From: Diphasiastrum complanatum
Lineage: Eukaryota; Streptophyta; Lycopodiopsida; Lycopodiales; Lycopodiaceae
Assembly (NCBI GenBank): GCA_029204225.1
Contig: MU833074.1
Location: 1-61,558 of the forward strand
Direction of reading: 5' to 3'
DNA length: 61,558 bases
Part shown: in pieces, positions 1 through 11,850 of the stretch
How positions within the stretch are numbered: position 1 is the first letter of the stretch
Layout: each line of letters starts with the position of its first letter
Notes under the pieces: model-generated
Told to the model about the DNA's origin: nothing
Database searches by the model: none
Seen by the model: the letters and a program-made list of their open reading frames with translations, nothing else
Program-made: the position numbers and the translations under genes

Positions 1-789
1 TTTAGCTTCCATGTCAATTATGGGCCAAATGAGCCACCATATATACACAAGAGCTGATGCTTACTCAGCTGATTGACACGTGTGAGAGTTTCCTACTCAT
101 CAAAGGATCCAACAATAATCATCAATATGGAACATGGACCAAGTTTCTTAACTTATAGCCACCTCCCTTGATTTTAGGCAATTTTCTAATTTATAGGGAC
201 TTGCACAATAATCTACTACAAGTTGGATCTCACCTACTACTAATGTTTTCACACATGTGAGCAGTCCTTGGCACGTGTGAGATCACTCCTATCCATGTAA
301 AATAGCTTTTCCTACCAATAAAATGATGCCAAGTGGCATATAGTTAGAAAACTAGATTTTGGCCATTTTAGCCACTAGATCTCAATGAAATGGTTTGTAC
401 AACCTATATGACTCATCTAAATGATAAAATGCATTTATATTACACGTGGAAATAGGCTCCACACATGTCTAATGATGATTGTACTACTCATAATGGTATT
501 TACAAGATTTGATCAAATTAGCTTTTGCCAATTTTAACACAACCATGCACTAGCCCAGATGTTAGCGCTTTCCAAAATTCCAAATATGTATTCAAAACTC
601 TTTGAGTAGAGATTATAATGAACGGCTCAAATATTGTAGATTTGAATTTAAGCTAGTGTTAATTCCAAATCGCGCAATGATCATGTGGTCTCTTGCCAGA
701 TTATCGCAAAGTATTATACATGAACTTAAATGGAAGCAATACTAAACATTGTAGGAAGCACTGGAGGATGCAATTAAAAGGCGAGCATG

Positions 790-1660
790 AAGGATTAAAT
801 GATGAACTAAGACTTGTTTTGACACTTTACAGCAAATTCAATCCCAATCAATCTTAAAAGGATGCACAAATCAAAGATCTAGATCCAAACTATGAGCTAG
901 AATTAAGACTAGTTATCAAAACTAGCTAGTTTGGCATTTAAGTCTACAAAAGACATAGGATTTGATCAAAACACTCAACATGGCTACAAATGGAGGCTTC
1001 ATGTTGGAACGCAATTATAGGCTACCTCAAGCAACTACTCTACTTGAAGGTGAAGAGGGTTAGGTAGGGCACCTAGACCTGGGTGGACACATTTGGTTTG
1101 GTCAAGAGATTGCTTGTTTGATCCTAAATCACAGTTGTATGCTTTTCAATCTTATCTAGTTGAGATCTAGGCACTGTTTTGAGATCTTAGCCATTTTGTT
1201 TCATGCAATATCATTGTATTTGAGTCAAATTTGGTTTCTTAGTGTATTACACGTGTGCTAAGAGTGTTTGATCCTAACTTTGCCCATACTCCATCATTTG
1301 ATGAGAAGTAGATCTAGTTTTGGAGAGATTGGTTGAGCTAGTGAGAATCATCTCACAGTTTGTTCCAAGATCTTGCATAGGAGTTGGTAGCAAGCATCTT
1401 AGACCTGTAATCAGCTTCAATACCTTCCAAACAATGTAATTAATGCACAACATCACTCACATATGATAGCTTTAACTGGTCACTCAAAGACAATGTTTAT
1501 GAAAGTGAAAAATCTTGATTTTTCATCATCAATTTCACAAGATTTACAAAGATATATACATGTCCTTCTCAGATCTAGGGTTTCGGTTTACCCGTTAACC
1601 ATATATGATCTAACCCTAGAATCATAACCCTAAGTTGGCCCTTTAGCCCTAATGTTAACC
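790..1660 (-). mobile_element. LTR-like sequence, family B, minus orientation
   Basis: Read on the minus strand, this block matches the plus-strand LTR at about 26.69-27.16 kb in the same order: a stretch around the words for 'gtgacca...agctat...atgtgagtg', then 'gaaggta..gaa...gattacagg', then 'tcatagtttggatctagatc', then 'ggattgattgggatt'. The copy here is longer, with roughly 280-390 extra bases in the middle (about 1000-1390). No primer-binding site follows its low-coordinate end, so it is a 3' LTR, a solo LTR or a truncated copy. Boundaries are approximate because I aligned by eye. Confidence 0.55.
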
Positions 1661-4388
1661 TCATGAGAGTGAGATCCCTCAAAAATGCAAAAATTGTTAC
1701 TTTTGGCCCCACATTCTCTCCAAGGCTAAAGTGGCCTTTTGTTCTCACATGAACTGATGCTACACCTCACACCTTCCGCAGCATGCAAAATGTTGCATAT
1801 CTTTTTTCTAGAGGAATAGATTGTTTGTGGCTCTCTATATGAAAACTTTCAACAAACTTTTCATAGTAGTGTTGCATTCCACTTAAATGATTGACATTTC
1901 TGAAAGCTATCTCACCTTTTTTGCTGGCATATTACGAACGAACATTCACATCCACATAGAAATTCCTAAATGCATATTAAATCCCAGAAAAGGTGAAAAG
2001 TGTGGTCTATAAAAACATTTCAATCCTGAAAAGGGGATCTGTATTGCCATCCTTTACAAATTGTACAAAGATCTTCTAGTGACCTTTCCACCAAGTAAAA
2101 CCAACATAACTATGTAAAAGCTACTAAGGAGTATGTTAGTTGAAGAATGAGACAACTAACAAAATCACAAAAGAAACAAGGAGAGTTGGGGCATGGCGGC
2201 AGGTGATTAAGCTTTAGGTCCACACACAAACTTTGATAACTGGCTGGCATGTTCTGGACAGAGAAGGAGAGTTCCACATCCAGCACTTGATGATCATAAA
2301 TTGCAAGCAGCAGAAATCAAGCCCCCAATGATAACAAACCATGCAAGACTACTCCCCAGCTTGTCTAGTGTTGAATTCTTCACAGAGTCTCTCTGGTGGA
2401 GTCCACCCACAAAGTCTCCACATCAACTCCATCATGCATGACACAGATTAACTGCTAGACATCCCTACTCATCGCTCCATCACCGTCCAAGAGTAGGTTA
2501 GGTCACATGCACAAATATACGCTCACATTAGCTTTCATACATTAGCCCTAAAGAGAATATAATATATCCCTACTTACTCATAGAAAACTAGGTTGTCACT
2601 GGCTCCATCCTTTGCCATCCCTGCTTTTCATCATTTCATAAGTAACTGACACATTGGAGACAAATATATTTGGCTAAGTCATTGAAGAGACCTCTATAGG
2701 AAAGATCTGTGTTCTGGTGCTTACGATGTCAGGCTTCAGTATAGGCTATTATCAATAATAATAAATGTTAAAGCAAATATACGCAAAAGTTCTTTTCAAG
2801 ACTGCTTTTACCACTAAATCACCAAAAAATGCCTTAACGTTTGGTATGTGAATAACTCATGCCACCAACAGTCTTTGGATCTGTCGTACTAATAGTAGCA
2901 ATTTAGTTCCATAGTGCATTTCCTGTTCTTGTTTCTATTCATCCATTTGCCTCATTCACCAGTGCAGAACAGCTTAAATGGTTCAGAAATTATGCACCAT
3001 GTTCTGAGAAACCAGTACTCTGAATTGCTCTCTTTTAGATAACTCTGACAGAATAATGATCTAAGTCTAATACTACAGTGACTGGAGGAGGTACATACGC
3101 CAGCAACTTCACTTGAGCAAGGAGATACTTAGTTAGCTTCTTCCCCAAAATCAAAAGTACAGCAACCTATAACGTTTCACTCTTAGGCCATTCAAACAAG
3201 TCAGCTAAGAAGGGATAAGAATAGCCACATTTTCAAAATTGCAAAGTGCAAACCCTATTAAGCATGTGAATCTTTGTAATACAAATACTCTGTCTTTAAA
3301 GAGACAATATAGTATTAGGTAGCTGGACGATCTCCATACAGCTACCAAATAAACACATCTTTAACAAGAATAGAAGAACAGCATTCACTTTAGCACTATC
3401 AGGTACAGATAACTGATGAGAAAACTAGGTTCCAACATTAGCAGCTTCTATATGGTGACAGACCAAGTATCTGTTTGCATTGTGAACAAATTACAACACA
3501 TACTTCAACCATGTTGTTAGGCTTGAGAATCTTGTGTGTTCCATATATTGGTCTGCATGTACATATCCATAAAGAGGCTACAGAAACAGAGTTGATCAAC
3601 AAGGATTTAAAGGCCTAGGGCAGACATACAGAGGTCAGTAGTATCTATAAGACTGAATCATTGTTCACACTGCCCCTATCAACATCTACAAAGCATGATA
3701 CTAATGACCTGTGAATCAGAGCTTGCTTTTATCAACACACAAGCTATATTATTTGAATGAATCAAGTAAATCAGAATGCTTGTCATATTCCAGCACGCAA
3801 AATCCCCCCAATCTTATGGAAATCAAATGGGCAACCGCAAATTAACTCCCACCCCACTAAAATGCTCGCACCTGGACAGGTTGACCTGAAACAACAGGTC
3901 ACCTAATCTGTACAAAAGTTAGCTCAAAAACTCACCACGTGGTGAAAGAACTTCATATGCCCAATTCGCATTTTAGCAAAAGAAAAATCCTGCTTCATAT
4001 GTTGTGGCATGCGAGAAACCTTGCCAAGTATTTGTGCACGCATGGGCACAGGGAGCCAAAATGCTCTCGGCTTTGTTCAAACATGCGAAAAGTTTAGCAA
4101 CACATTCTCACACGCAAGTGCATGTTCAGCTTTACCTGCCTGCGAACATAGCAGGACTGGATTGCTGCAGGAATCAACCCCTCAAACCTAGCTGAAGAGC
4201 TGATATATTTGGCATCCTGTGAATATGAATCCATTCTGGCTCACAAATTGTGATCCTCAATCATTACAAGATCTTCTAGCTTGCCAAGCAGTAACTAAAA
4301 AAGCACCTCTGGCAAGAATTGAAATACCCTAAACTCTAATCCCTGACTGACGAACCATTATCGCTGCATATAGATAACATTCACACAC
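1661..4388. other. Intergenic stretch, nothing recognised
   Basis: About 2.7 kb with no open frame that looks coding on either strand and no transposon motif I can name. Only short frames are present and they have no family signature. It lies 3' of the cofactor C gene, which ends at 4389, so the first few hundred bases below 4389 probably include that gene's 3' UTR. Confidence 0.5.
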
Positions 4389-5630
4389 TCAAAGTGGAGA
4401 TGATCCATTATTGATAACCTCGGGTGGAACTAAATTAGATAATCTTTCGTGAGGGGGGATGATGCTCCAGTCAGGGGAAGAAACTGCCCTCAGCCACCGA
4501 AAATCGTCAACTTTCTCCCACATTCCAGTCTCTTCTGACAGATTTGCTTCTGCAAGGTCATTCTCCAGTCCTTTGTAATGGAATGCATAAGGAGCGAAGC
4601 GGACTTTGCTGGTGTGTTCAATAATCGGCCGACTGCGAAGTCTTAGATAGAAGTCAGAGCTGGAAGCAGAATGGATCCTGATCTGATGAGAAGCTAACAC
4701 TACAACACAGCCTTGTATTTCTTCCAAAAGAACAGATCCAGCCACAGGACCAACGCAGATTTGGCAGTCTTTGATTCTGTGAATGTATAAAGCCCTGAGG
4801 CTGCCTCTCAGGAAAACCTTGCAACTGCTCAGGTTGGAAAGGGCAACTTCTTTGATGGAAAAAGAACTCGTGTCTTTGACTATAACACAATCGCACAAAT
4901 CTTTGATAGTTTCTACACTGCCGGAATCTGATAATATTTTCTCGCTATTGTCTGTGCTTTGAGAGAAAGATTTGTGTTTCTGCGAAGGCAAAGATGCTCG
5001 TTTTTTCTCAAGATCTTCATCTGCCTTAGCTTTATTGCTGAAAGAGAACTTCGTTGAAGGTAAAGATGCTTGGTTCTTCTCTGGATCTTCATCTGCCTTG
5101 GCTTTATTTCTGAAAGAGAACTTCTTCTTCGGCAGAAGCTCTCCTGTTGTTGAAGACAGCTCATCTTTGAGTTTCATAATGGTGGATTGCGAAGCCTGCA
5201 CATCATATGCAGCAAGATAATAGCAGGCATCAGCTAAGAGCTTCTCCAGTTCCGCCACCTCTGCAGCAATCGTGTCGAGCTCTGCTCTCACTGTGGCCGG
5301 TCCCAGGGCTTGCGAACCTCTTGCTCGAGCGCTGCCCAAGCGGCGCTCCACATCCATCCGCCGCTCCCCAAATGCGACAAGGAATGCCTGCACTGATTCC
5401 AAAGGATTGGCCACTGCTGCAGAATCGGCTCTTCTGGCAGCCAAATGCTTCTGCCGCCCATCCTCCAGTGCACTCAGCCGCTCCAGCATTGCCAAATACT
5501 TCCGATCCTTGCTGCTCCTGCCGCCATCGCCATCACCAGGCATCTCCTCTTTCATCCCTTCCTCTGCCATTTGATCATTTACTCTCTCGCCAATCCCCAC
5601 TTTCCAGGACAAAAGATCAGCTTGCAACAT
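4389..5630 (-). CDS. TFCC: Tubulin-folding cofactor C (TBCC / PORCINO-type), intronless
   Basis: Tubulin-folding cofactor C joins cofactors D and E in the super-complex that releases native alpha/beta-tubulin by stimulating tubulin GTP hydrolysis in the cytosol; plants have a single essential copy (PORCINO in Arabidopsis). The frame encodes 413 residues. Residues about 40-160 form the charged, helical N-terminal domain. A low-complexity linker follows at about 165-235. Residues about 240-395 are the C-CAP/cofactor C beta-helix, with Q316-I317-R318 (in ASHQIRIHS) as the family's Q-x-R arginine finger and the terminal DDFRWL...PDW motif at 375-388. Family members are about 345 aa, so this one is long because of the linker duplication and the N-terminus. 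Met21 (5570, followed by AEEGMKEEM) is a good alternative start, since residues 1-20 look non-conserved. No intron is needed. Upstream, from 5692, lies a retroelement remnant, so the promoter is short or built on that remnant. Confidence 0.93.
   Translation of the reverse strand: MLQADLLSWKVGIGERVNDQMAEEGMKEEMPGDGDGGRSSKDRKYLAMLERLSALEDGRQKHLAARRADSAAVANPLESVQAFLVAFGERRMDVERRLGSARARGSQALGPATVRAELDTIAAEVAELEKLLADACYYLAAYDVQASQSTIMKLKDELSSTTGELLPKKKFSFRNKAKADEDPEKNQASLPSTKFSFSNKAKADEDLEKKRASLPSQKHKSFSQSTDNSEKILSDSGSVETIKDLCDCVIVKDTSSFSIKEVALSNLSSCKVFLRGSLRALYIHRIKDCQICVGPVAGSVLLEEIQGCVVVLASHQIRIHSASSSDFYLRLRSRPIIEHTSKVRFAPYAFHYKGLENDLAEANLSEETGMWEKVDDFRWLRAVSSPDWSIIPPHERLSNLVPPEVINNGSSPL
4983..5126 (-). 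repeat. Tandem 72-bp duplication inside the cofactor C linker
   Basis: Two adjacent in-frame units encode near-identical 24-residue segments, starting KKFSFRNKAKADEDPEK (residues 169-192) and TKFSFSNKAKADEDLEK (residues 193-216). The period is a multiple of three, so the frame is kept. The unit is rich in Lys, Ser and acidic residues, and lies between the helical N-terminal domain and the beta-helix domain. Confidence 0.9.
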
Positions 5631-5691
5631 TCCCCAAGTCTACTCACACCACAACACGTTGGCAACGTGAAAACGATCCCCCATGTAAGTA

Positions 5692-6098
5692 TTACTCAAA
5701 ATCAACTTCCTGATCTAAATCACTAACTAAAACAGAACCACTAAGCTTTGAAGCAGCTACTCCTGCAAACTGAGCTCGTCGAAGAATTGAAATCGCCTTT
5801 GAACGTTGTAATGCTATAGAAAGATGCTGGCGGTAGAAAGAAATAATGACGGAAGGTAAGGTAATGCTTTGTCCTTGGTGTTTCACCGTAAGCTCCGCAC
5901 ATAAAGATAAAAAATCATTAAATTTCTTGTGAAGACAACCATAAGTTTCCAAGGCAAAGGGGATGAAATCTTCACCGGGTGCACGATCATTATAATCTCG
6001 TTCCTTTTCTTGAACTGCTTGAGATGCAGCGGCCCCTTGCGTGGTGGAAGAACGACGAAGAAGGTCCTTACGAGAGGGATCAGCAATTACGTGTTTTC
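5692..6098 (-). pseudogene. Remnant of a retroelement polyprotein C-terminus
   Basis: One minus-strand frame stays open from about 6098 to the stop at 5692. It reads VIADPSRKDLL near its start, then ERDYNDRAPGEDFIPFALE, then TYGCLHKKFNDFLSLCAEL, then a helical tail with FYRQHLSIALQRSKA. This order (an 'ADPSR' strand, 'PFALETYG', then helices) is what I remember from C-terminal regions downstream of reverse transcriptase in some plant non-LTR-type elements; that assignment is from memory. No RT domain is present, so it is 5' truncated. Its stop is only 61 bases from the longest cofactor C start and on the same strand, so it sits where that gene's promoter should be. Confidence 0.45.
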
Positions 6099-6342
6099 AA
6101 AATCGTCTCACAACATGTTTTAATGCAGTCTACCATAAGTCACAAAGCATAAAACATGTATCCTTTGACCAATCAATTAGTTTCTAGAAGATCTTGCCAG
6201 CTTGTATTGAGACTGCACACCTTGATTAGCATCGTAAGCACTTCATTACGAGCCGATGACAATGATGTTACAAAGGAAAAAGGCACCAACTGTTTCAAAG
6301 CAACATCATTAAGACATGTAGTTGTAGACTTTATGATTCCAA

Positions 6343-6509
6343 AGAGATTAGAAATGGTTTGTGTGTGGTACTATTGAAATCAGATTCAATGTGAAGTATA
6401 GTTCTGAAATAAATGGAAGAGCAGTATGATCTCGCGAGTTCCTCAGGCATCAATGACAGCCATCATCTGATCAAAAACTGAGGAGTCGTAGACGTCTGTG
6501 TTTTGATCA
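6343..6509 (-). mobile_element. Partial LTR, copia family A (3' LTR piece)
   Basis: Read on the minus strand from 6509 (TGATCAAAAC...) downwards, the sequence is nearly the same as the start of the plus-strand LTR at 25669: shared runs include 'gactcctcagtttttgatcag', 'gcctgaggaactcgcga' and 'cttccatttatttcagaact'. Homology stops near 6343, where the plus-strand copy continues to a full length of about 340 bp, so this copy is truncated. It lies 3' of the minus-strand copia pol at 7.4-9.6 kb, as a 3' LTR should. Confidence 0.75.
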
Positions 6510-6819
6510 GAGTGAGTAAACCAACGCCATCAAAATAGTGTACATTCAATCACAATGAACATTCATCTACGTTATACACAGATAGAAAAACTGTTGCTGT
6601 TATATTACACTGAAGCACAATACAAATAGCAATTACAACCAAAAATTGACGACGTAATTGGGAGGCTCAAATAACACGTCTCATGGACGGAGCAACCACT
6701 AATCTGTGCTTGGATGTTCTATTTATAGATTTCATCCATGTATTAATTACAATGAATGTTTGTCACCTAATTGGAAAAGCCGTTGTACTTGGAAGTATAT
6801 GGCGAGGACATCACAAAAT

Positions 6820-7300
6820 CTCTCACTTCGCATTTTACGTGAAGTGGTTTTTTCTCACTTCGCAAATTACGGGAAGTGGCTGGAAAAATTCCTCGTTCAT
6901 TTTAGATGATCTTCGGCATTTTTCTCTCTTCAGGTTTTTGTGAAAAAGCCGAAGGTGTCCTAAATAAGTTTAAGGCGCCCTTAGAAACTTGAAGGTGCAC
7001 TCAAAAAAGCGAACAGTTTGGCTTTCTCATGCTTTTCGGGAAAAAGCAAAGAAGCCGAAGGTACCTTTAAAACAACTTGAAGGTGCCCTTAAAAAGTTGG
7101 CGAAGGTGCTTTTAACAGTTTAACTCTTAAAAATAGAGGACCTTCTGGATTTTATCTTTTCTCACATTTTTCGGAAAAATGCAAAAAAGCCGAAGGTGCT
7201 GAAAAATAGTTAAACTTTTGAACTGTGAACAGGTTTGACTTCTTCAAAATAGTTGAACGGAAGAAATCGAAGGTAAGTGTTGCATTTTTTGGGAAAGTGC
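6820..7300. repeat. Cluster of short hairpins with a 'cgaaggtgc' word
   Basis: The block lies between the copia pol and its 3' LTR piece. It contains several perfect or near-perfect stem-loops: CACTTC...GAAGTG twice (about 6828-6848 and 6857-6879), CTTTTCGGGAAAAAG (about 7032-7046) and CATTTTTCGGAAAAATG (about 7165-7181). Each later hairpin is followed by 'aagccgaaggt(g/a)c' and then runs such as 'ccttaaaa'. Related hairpins and the 'gaaggtgccctt' word recur at 43.84-44.00 kb, so this is a dispersed structured sequence and not chance folding. Confidence 0.6.
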
Positions 7301-7429
7301 AAAAAATGCGGGAGTCCTTGAAGATGGCCAAGTCTTCAATGACTTCAAGTTATTAAACTTAACATCTGAACTCAAATTTATAATGGGATTGGTTACCCTT
7401 TGTTGGCGATCAGCCGAAAGTCTGTTGTA

Positions 7430-9590
7430 GACGTTTTTCCAATGAGAGATCCTAGGATTAGACATGAATTGACTTAACGTACTAACAGTGTACGCTAAAT
7501 CTGGTCTAGTACACAGCATTGTATACATTAAAGATCCTATTAGTGAATGATAAGGGCACTTCGCTATGTCGAGTACTTCACTATCAAAATCAGCACAAGT
7601 AGGTTTAGTCAATACTATACTTGGATCCATTGGAGTATCAATGGGTTTGCAATCAGACATATGAAAATTTTTCTAAAATGCCTTTTAGATATGCCTGCTG
7701 GCTAAGATAGATCTTCTTCTGAAGCCTATTTCTAGTAATGTGAATTCCTAGTAAAGAATGGACAGCTCCTAAATCAGTCATGTCAAATTCCTTTGACAGA
7801 TCACTCTTAGTAGTGTGCAGTAGAGAAGTGTCGTTAGACAGAATAAATGCATCATCTACGTAAAGAGCTATGTGAACTAAATTGGTGCTTATATGCTTTG
7901 AATAATCATTATAGTCAGCTATATTGTTTGCAAATTCCAATTGAATGAGATAAGAGTTGATTCTATCGAACCATGCTCTTGCGGCCTGTTTCAGACCGTA
8001 GATTGCTTTGTGCAGCTTGCACACTTTGTGCTCTTGGCCTTTGACTTCGAATCCTTTCGGTTGGAAGGTGTACAGCTCCTCTTTGACATTGTCATTGAGA
8101 AATGTTGTCTTGACATCCAATTGGTGCATTTCAAGGTCTTTCGTGGCTGCTAACACAATCAGAGTCCTGATTGACTGCATCTTGATGACAGGACTAAAAA
8201 TTTCTTGGTAATCCACTCCTTGGACTTGAGTGAATCCCTTAGCCAACAGTCGTGCTTTCCATTTAGCAATGGAACCATCAGAGTTGATCTTCTTCCACTT
8301 GTTGTCGATAACTCCCTTGTGAGTAGGGAAGTCAACTAGTGTCCAGGTCTGCTGATTCGTCAAAAGTGAGTTGTCACTCGCTTTCCATAGCTTCTTGCCA
8401 CTTCACAACATCCTTGGAATTAATTGCTTCGGCTAGGCTCTCTGGTCCTTATGATGAAGTCTAGAATGATTGAGTGCATACCTTTCAGGAACTGTCCGAG
8501 TCCGTGAGAATCTGCGGATGTTGGGTTGACCAGGATGCACTTATTCTTCTTCTTGAACTTCTCCAGATCTGCTCGAGCTTGTTCGGTCTAGTCTAGTGAC
8601 AGGTATTGTCTGCTGCTCGGCTTCTATTGCTGTCGCTACAGATTCTGTAGAAGAACTATCAACGTTGGAAGATTCCGTGCTACGTAAAATAGGATGAAAT
8701 GACATAGCATCGTTTATTGATGGTTGTTTGAAATCATAGTATGTATGTTCTTGAGATATTACATCCCTAGAAGCAAATACTACATTGGTGGATGGATCAT
8801 AAACTTTATAAGTTTTATGTTCATCAGGATAGCCAATGAAAATACATTTATTTGTCCTATGATCTAGTTTCTTCCTAAGCTATTTAGGAATGTGAACAAA
8901 ACATATACAACCAAAGATTTTGAAATGGTTGACACTGGACTTGTGCCCATGCCAGACTTCATTAGGAGTTTTGTTGTTGACGACTTTGGTGTTGGATCTA
9001 TTCTGCACGTAACAGGCTGTGGCAGTAGCTTCTGCTTAGAACTTCGCAGGTAGGTGTGCTTGATGTAGCATTACTCTGGCTGAGTTGAGAAGAGTTCGGT
9101 TCTTCCTTTCTGCAATCCTGTTCTGTTGAGGTGAATAGAAAGTAGTGAACTGTCTTTTGATGCCATGTTTAGCCAGGTAGTCAGACATCTCATTGGAGAT
9201 GTATTCGTCGCCACCATCAGTTCGGAGTGCCTTCAATTTCCTAGATGTTTGTGTCTCAGCCATGGCCTTGAATCTCCTGAAGCATTCAAAGGCTTCATAT
9301 TTGTGCTTAGTGAACATGACTGTAGATCATCTAGAGTAATCATCTATGAAAGTGATAAAATAGACTGCATCTCGTAAGGATGGAGTTGGCATTGGACCAC
9401 AGAGATCCCTATGTACAAGATCTAATACATGCTTTGATTTGATGGAATGTGATTTTGGAAACTTGTTTCTAGAGTACTTCCCATAGATGCATGATTCACA
9501 AAAGAAAGATTTCTTATCTAATGAAGGCGGGAAATTAAAACCATCAACTAAATTATTACAAAGCATATAAGAAAGTGATCTTGTATTCAC
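7430..9590 (-). pseudogene. Ty1/copia pol remnant (integrase, reverse transcriptase)
   Basis: In minus-strand order: an integrase zinc-region tail (CESCIYGKYSRNKFPKS) and the first catalytic Asp in HRDLCGPM (9590-9330); the second in LRTDGGDEY and the Glu in NRIAERKNRTLLNSAR (9317-9036); a linker with FGCICFVHIP and GYPDEHKTYKVYDP (about 8960-8810); and reverse transcriptase (8363-7653) with WKARLLAKGFTQ, YGLKQAARAWF and the active-site LYVDDAFIL at about 7865. The end of the RT domain and the start of the connection region (CKPIDTPMD, SLIGSLMY, TRPDLAYTVSTLSQF) run to about 7430 in another frame. In-frame stops fall at 9326 and 9036, and there is a frameshift near 7657. Gag, protease and most of RNase H are missing. 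It belongs with the LTR piece at 6343-6509. Confidence 0.92.
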
Positions 9591-9599
9591 GTCCTACAT

Positions 9600-10400
9600 G
9601 TACTTTTCTCTCTCTACCCGAGAGCAAGCCAATTCTATACATAGATTTTCATCACAAGTTGCCTTTGAATGTGTATGTTGAATGGTGAATGATTCATGCA
9701 TGTATTAAGTACTCTTGCCTTAGAATTGTCAAGCTAGAGTGATTCTATCTTGGTGATGCTAGATCTATGTGCAATCAAACACACCTTAGGAGATCATTCA
9801 CATTGTTTGAGATGTCCTCACACATGTGACAAGTACACATTGTTGAAGGATAATACTATGAATTGTTGCAAACAACTTAAGAAAGTTCTCACAAGTTAAA
9901 TGCATATTTTGCTAAAAAATGATCACCCTAAGAATAATTGGGAGGAATTGAAGATGCCTTTATTGGGTTTTTTTTTTGGGAGGGGGAGGGGGGTGTAAAC
10001 AAAACTTTGAGATGGACCATGAGAGCAAAGAAGGATTTCTCGGAGTAGAGATGGAATCAAATTTCAGTGGAATTGATATCAAATGAGGCAACAATGGGCT
10101 CTAAGGAATGAATCTAGGACAAGCCTCTTGAGATTAAAAGGTTTGTCAGAAACCAAGTAAATATATTAGATTTACAGGGCTGACAAGAAAAGAAAAAATC
10201 TAATTAAGCGATGCAAATAGTAAATTTAATCTAAATATGGAAGTCGAAATGGATAAATCATGCTGTATTTGATGATGTTGTTGGGAATGATGACGAAGGA
10301 GCAATGGGAGCAGAAATGGTGGAGAAATGTTTGCTAAGAGAATGACGAGGATATTCTCTTGGCGATTTTTCCATTTGGAGGAGTGTTAAGTGCTTTTTTT
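9600..10400. other. Unassigned, with a T-run/G-run tract
   Basis: No coding signal was found. The only notable sequence is a poly-T/poly-G tract around 9967-9994. Any 5' remains of the copia element (gag, 5' LTR) should lie here, but I cannot recognise them. Confidence 0.4.
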
Positions 10401-10419
10401 ATTATGATAATATTCTCTG

Positions 10420-11850
10420 TTGGAACATTCAAGGTCATAATGTACCTATGAGATGAAATGTGTCAAGAAAATATTTGCATGTAGAGGAAGAACTTATGTT
10501 TTTCCTACACAAGAATTTTGATTCTTTGATTTCCCTGTAATTCCAAGAATTAAATTTATAGGTTATAATTTTTATAAGATTTATGACTATTGGGACTAAG
10601 TGAGGTTTGCTATGTTGATTTTTAGAGATTTTCTTTCCTAGTGGTTGCAAAACATAAACATGGATGTTTGTAATGTCTCAAAAAAACAAAGACTAATATT
10701 TTATATGATCAACATGTATGCTCCAAATGATTATAGAGGCAAAATAGCTATATGGGAGAGGTTATGAAATTTGTCCTTGAAAAACACATTGATGTTATGA
10801 CATTACAATACGTACTTGGAAAGTATTGATGGCAACATACATTGTTCATGCTTGAACAGGTTTAAGTGGAGCTACTTTAATTTAATTGAGAAAAAATGTT
10901 AATGGAAGTTGCTAATGAAACTTTTTTATTTATTAGTATGCCTAATTTTGTGTCCATTTTGGTGGAATAAAATCTTTTAGCTTAGATGGATGACAAGTTT
11001 CTAATTATGGTAGTCAATGTTCAAATTTGAAGTATAATGGCCATATATGAAATTGTGTTTAATAAGATCATGTGCTTATGAACAATATTGATCTAGTTTG
11101 ATTGAATGTTAGGATAGAGATTGATAACCTATTTCAATTAACCAATGTCATCTCAAGTGTCAACAACAAATTTTAAAAAGATTGGCAACTAACATCAGTT
11201 GTAGCCTTCTTGAGGAAGATTGAGAAAAGAAGATCAAGAAAGAACAACTTCAATCCCAAAGCAGTCCTAAAGGCAATTTAAATCAAGTGATCCCTCATGT
11301 GTAAGTGAGTTTTTGAAGATTGAAGACAAGAAAGATACACCTCAACATAGCTAATCAGCTCAAAAGGAGTAAATTTATTAGAAGAAAGATGGAGACCTAC
11401 CTATTCTTTATTTTTTTGAACTAGAAGCTAAGGAAGTTAAATCTACAATTAAAAATACATTTCATTAGGATATCTTACATGATCACCACATAAGAGTTCT
11501 TGAAATATTATAATTACATGTTTAAATGTAAATTACTAGACAAAAATATCATGGAAAAGTTAGTGCTTTTAGAGATTACAATTAAATAACTCCTTACACG
11601 AAGCATTTGGCTTCCCTCAAAGAGAACTCCTAGACCATATGGGATTGTAATGGAATTCTATAAAGCTTGTTAAGAGGATATAATGTGAAGGGTCCTATAG
11701 ATATTAATAAGTATTTAGGAGGATAAAGCTATACCAGCAAGCAAGTAAGAGGGATTATATATATCGGCTTGTAAAAAGAAAGAGACAATTCTAGTCAAAG
11801 ATTTTAAACCTTAGCTATGTATGAACACTCACTCATTGCCATGTTATTAC
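10420..11850 (+). pseudogene. LINE (L1-type) remnant, heavily mutated
   Basis: Short matches to plant LINE ORF2 appear in the right order on the plus strand, interrupted by many stops and frame changes. At 10424: CWNIQGHNVP, the start of the endonuclease domain. At about 10700: IFYMINMYAPNDYRGKIAIW, the endonuclease 'N-x-YAP' segment. At about 11385: RRKMETYLFF, equivalent to the 'GDRPTSYFF' linker. At about 11650: PYGIVMEFYKACWEDI, equivalent to the 'PGPDG...EFYK..W' start of reverse transcriptase. The catalytic RT motif was not found. It is an old, non-functional copy. Confidence 0.6.
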
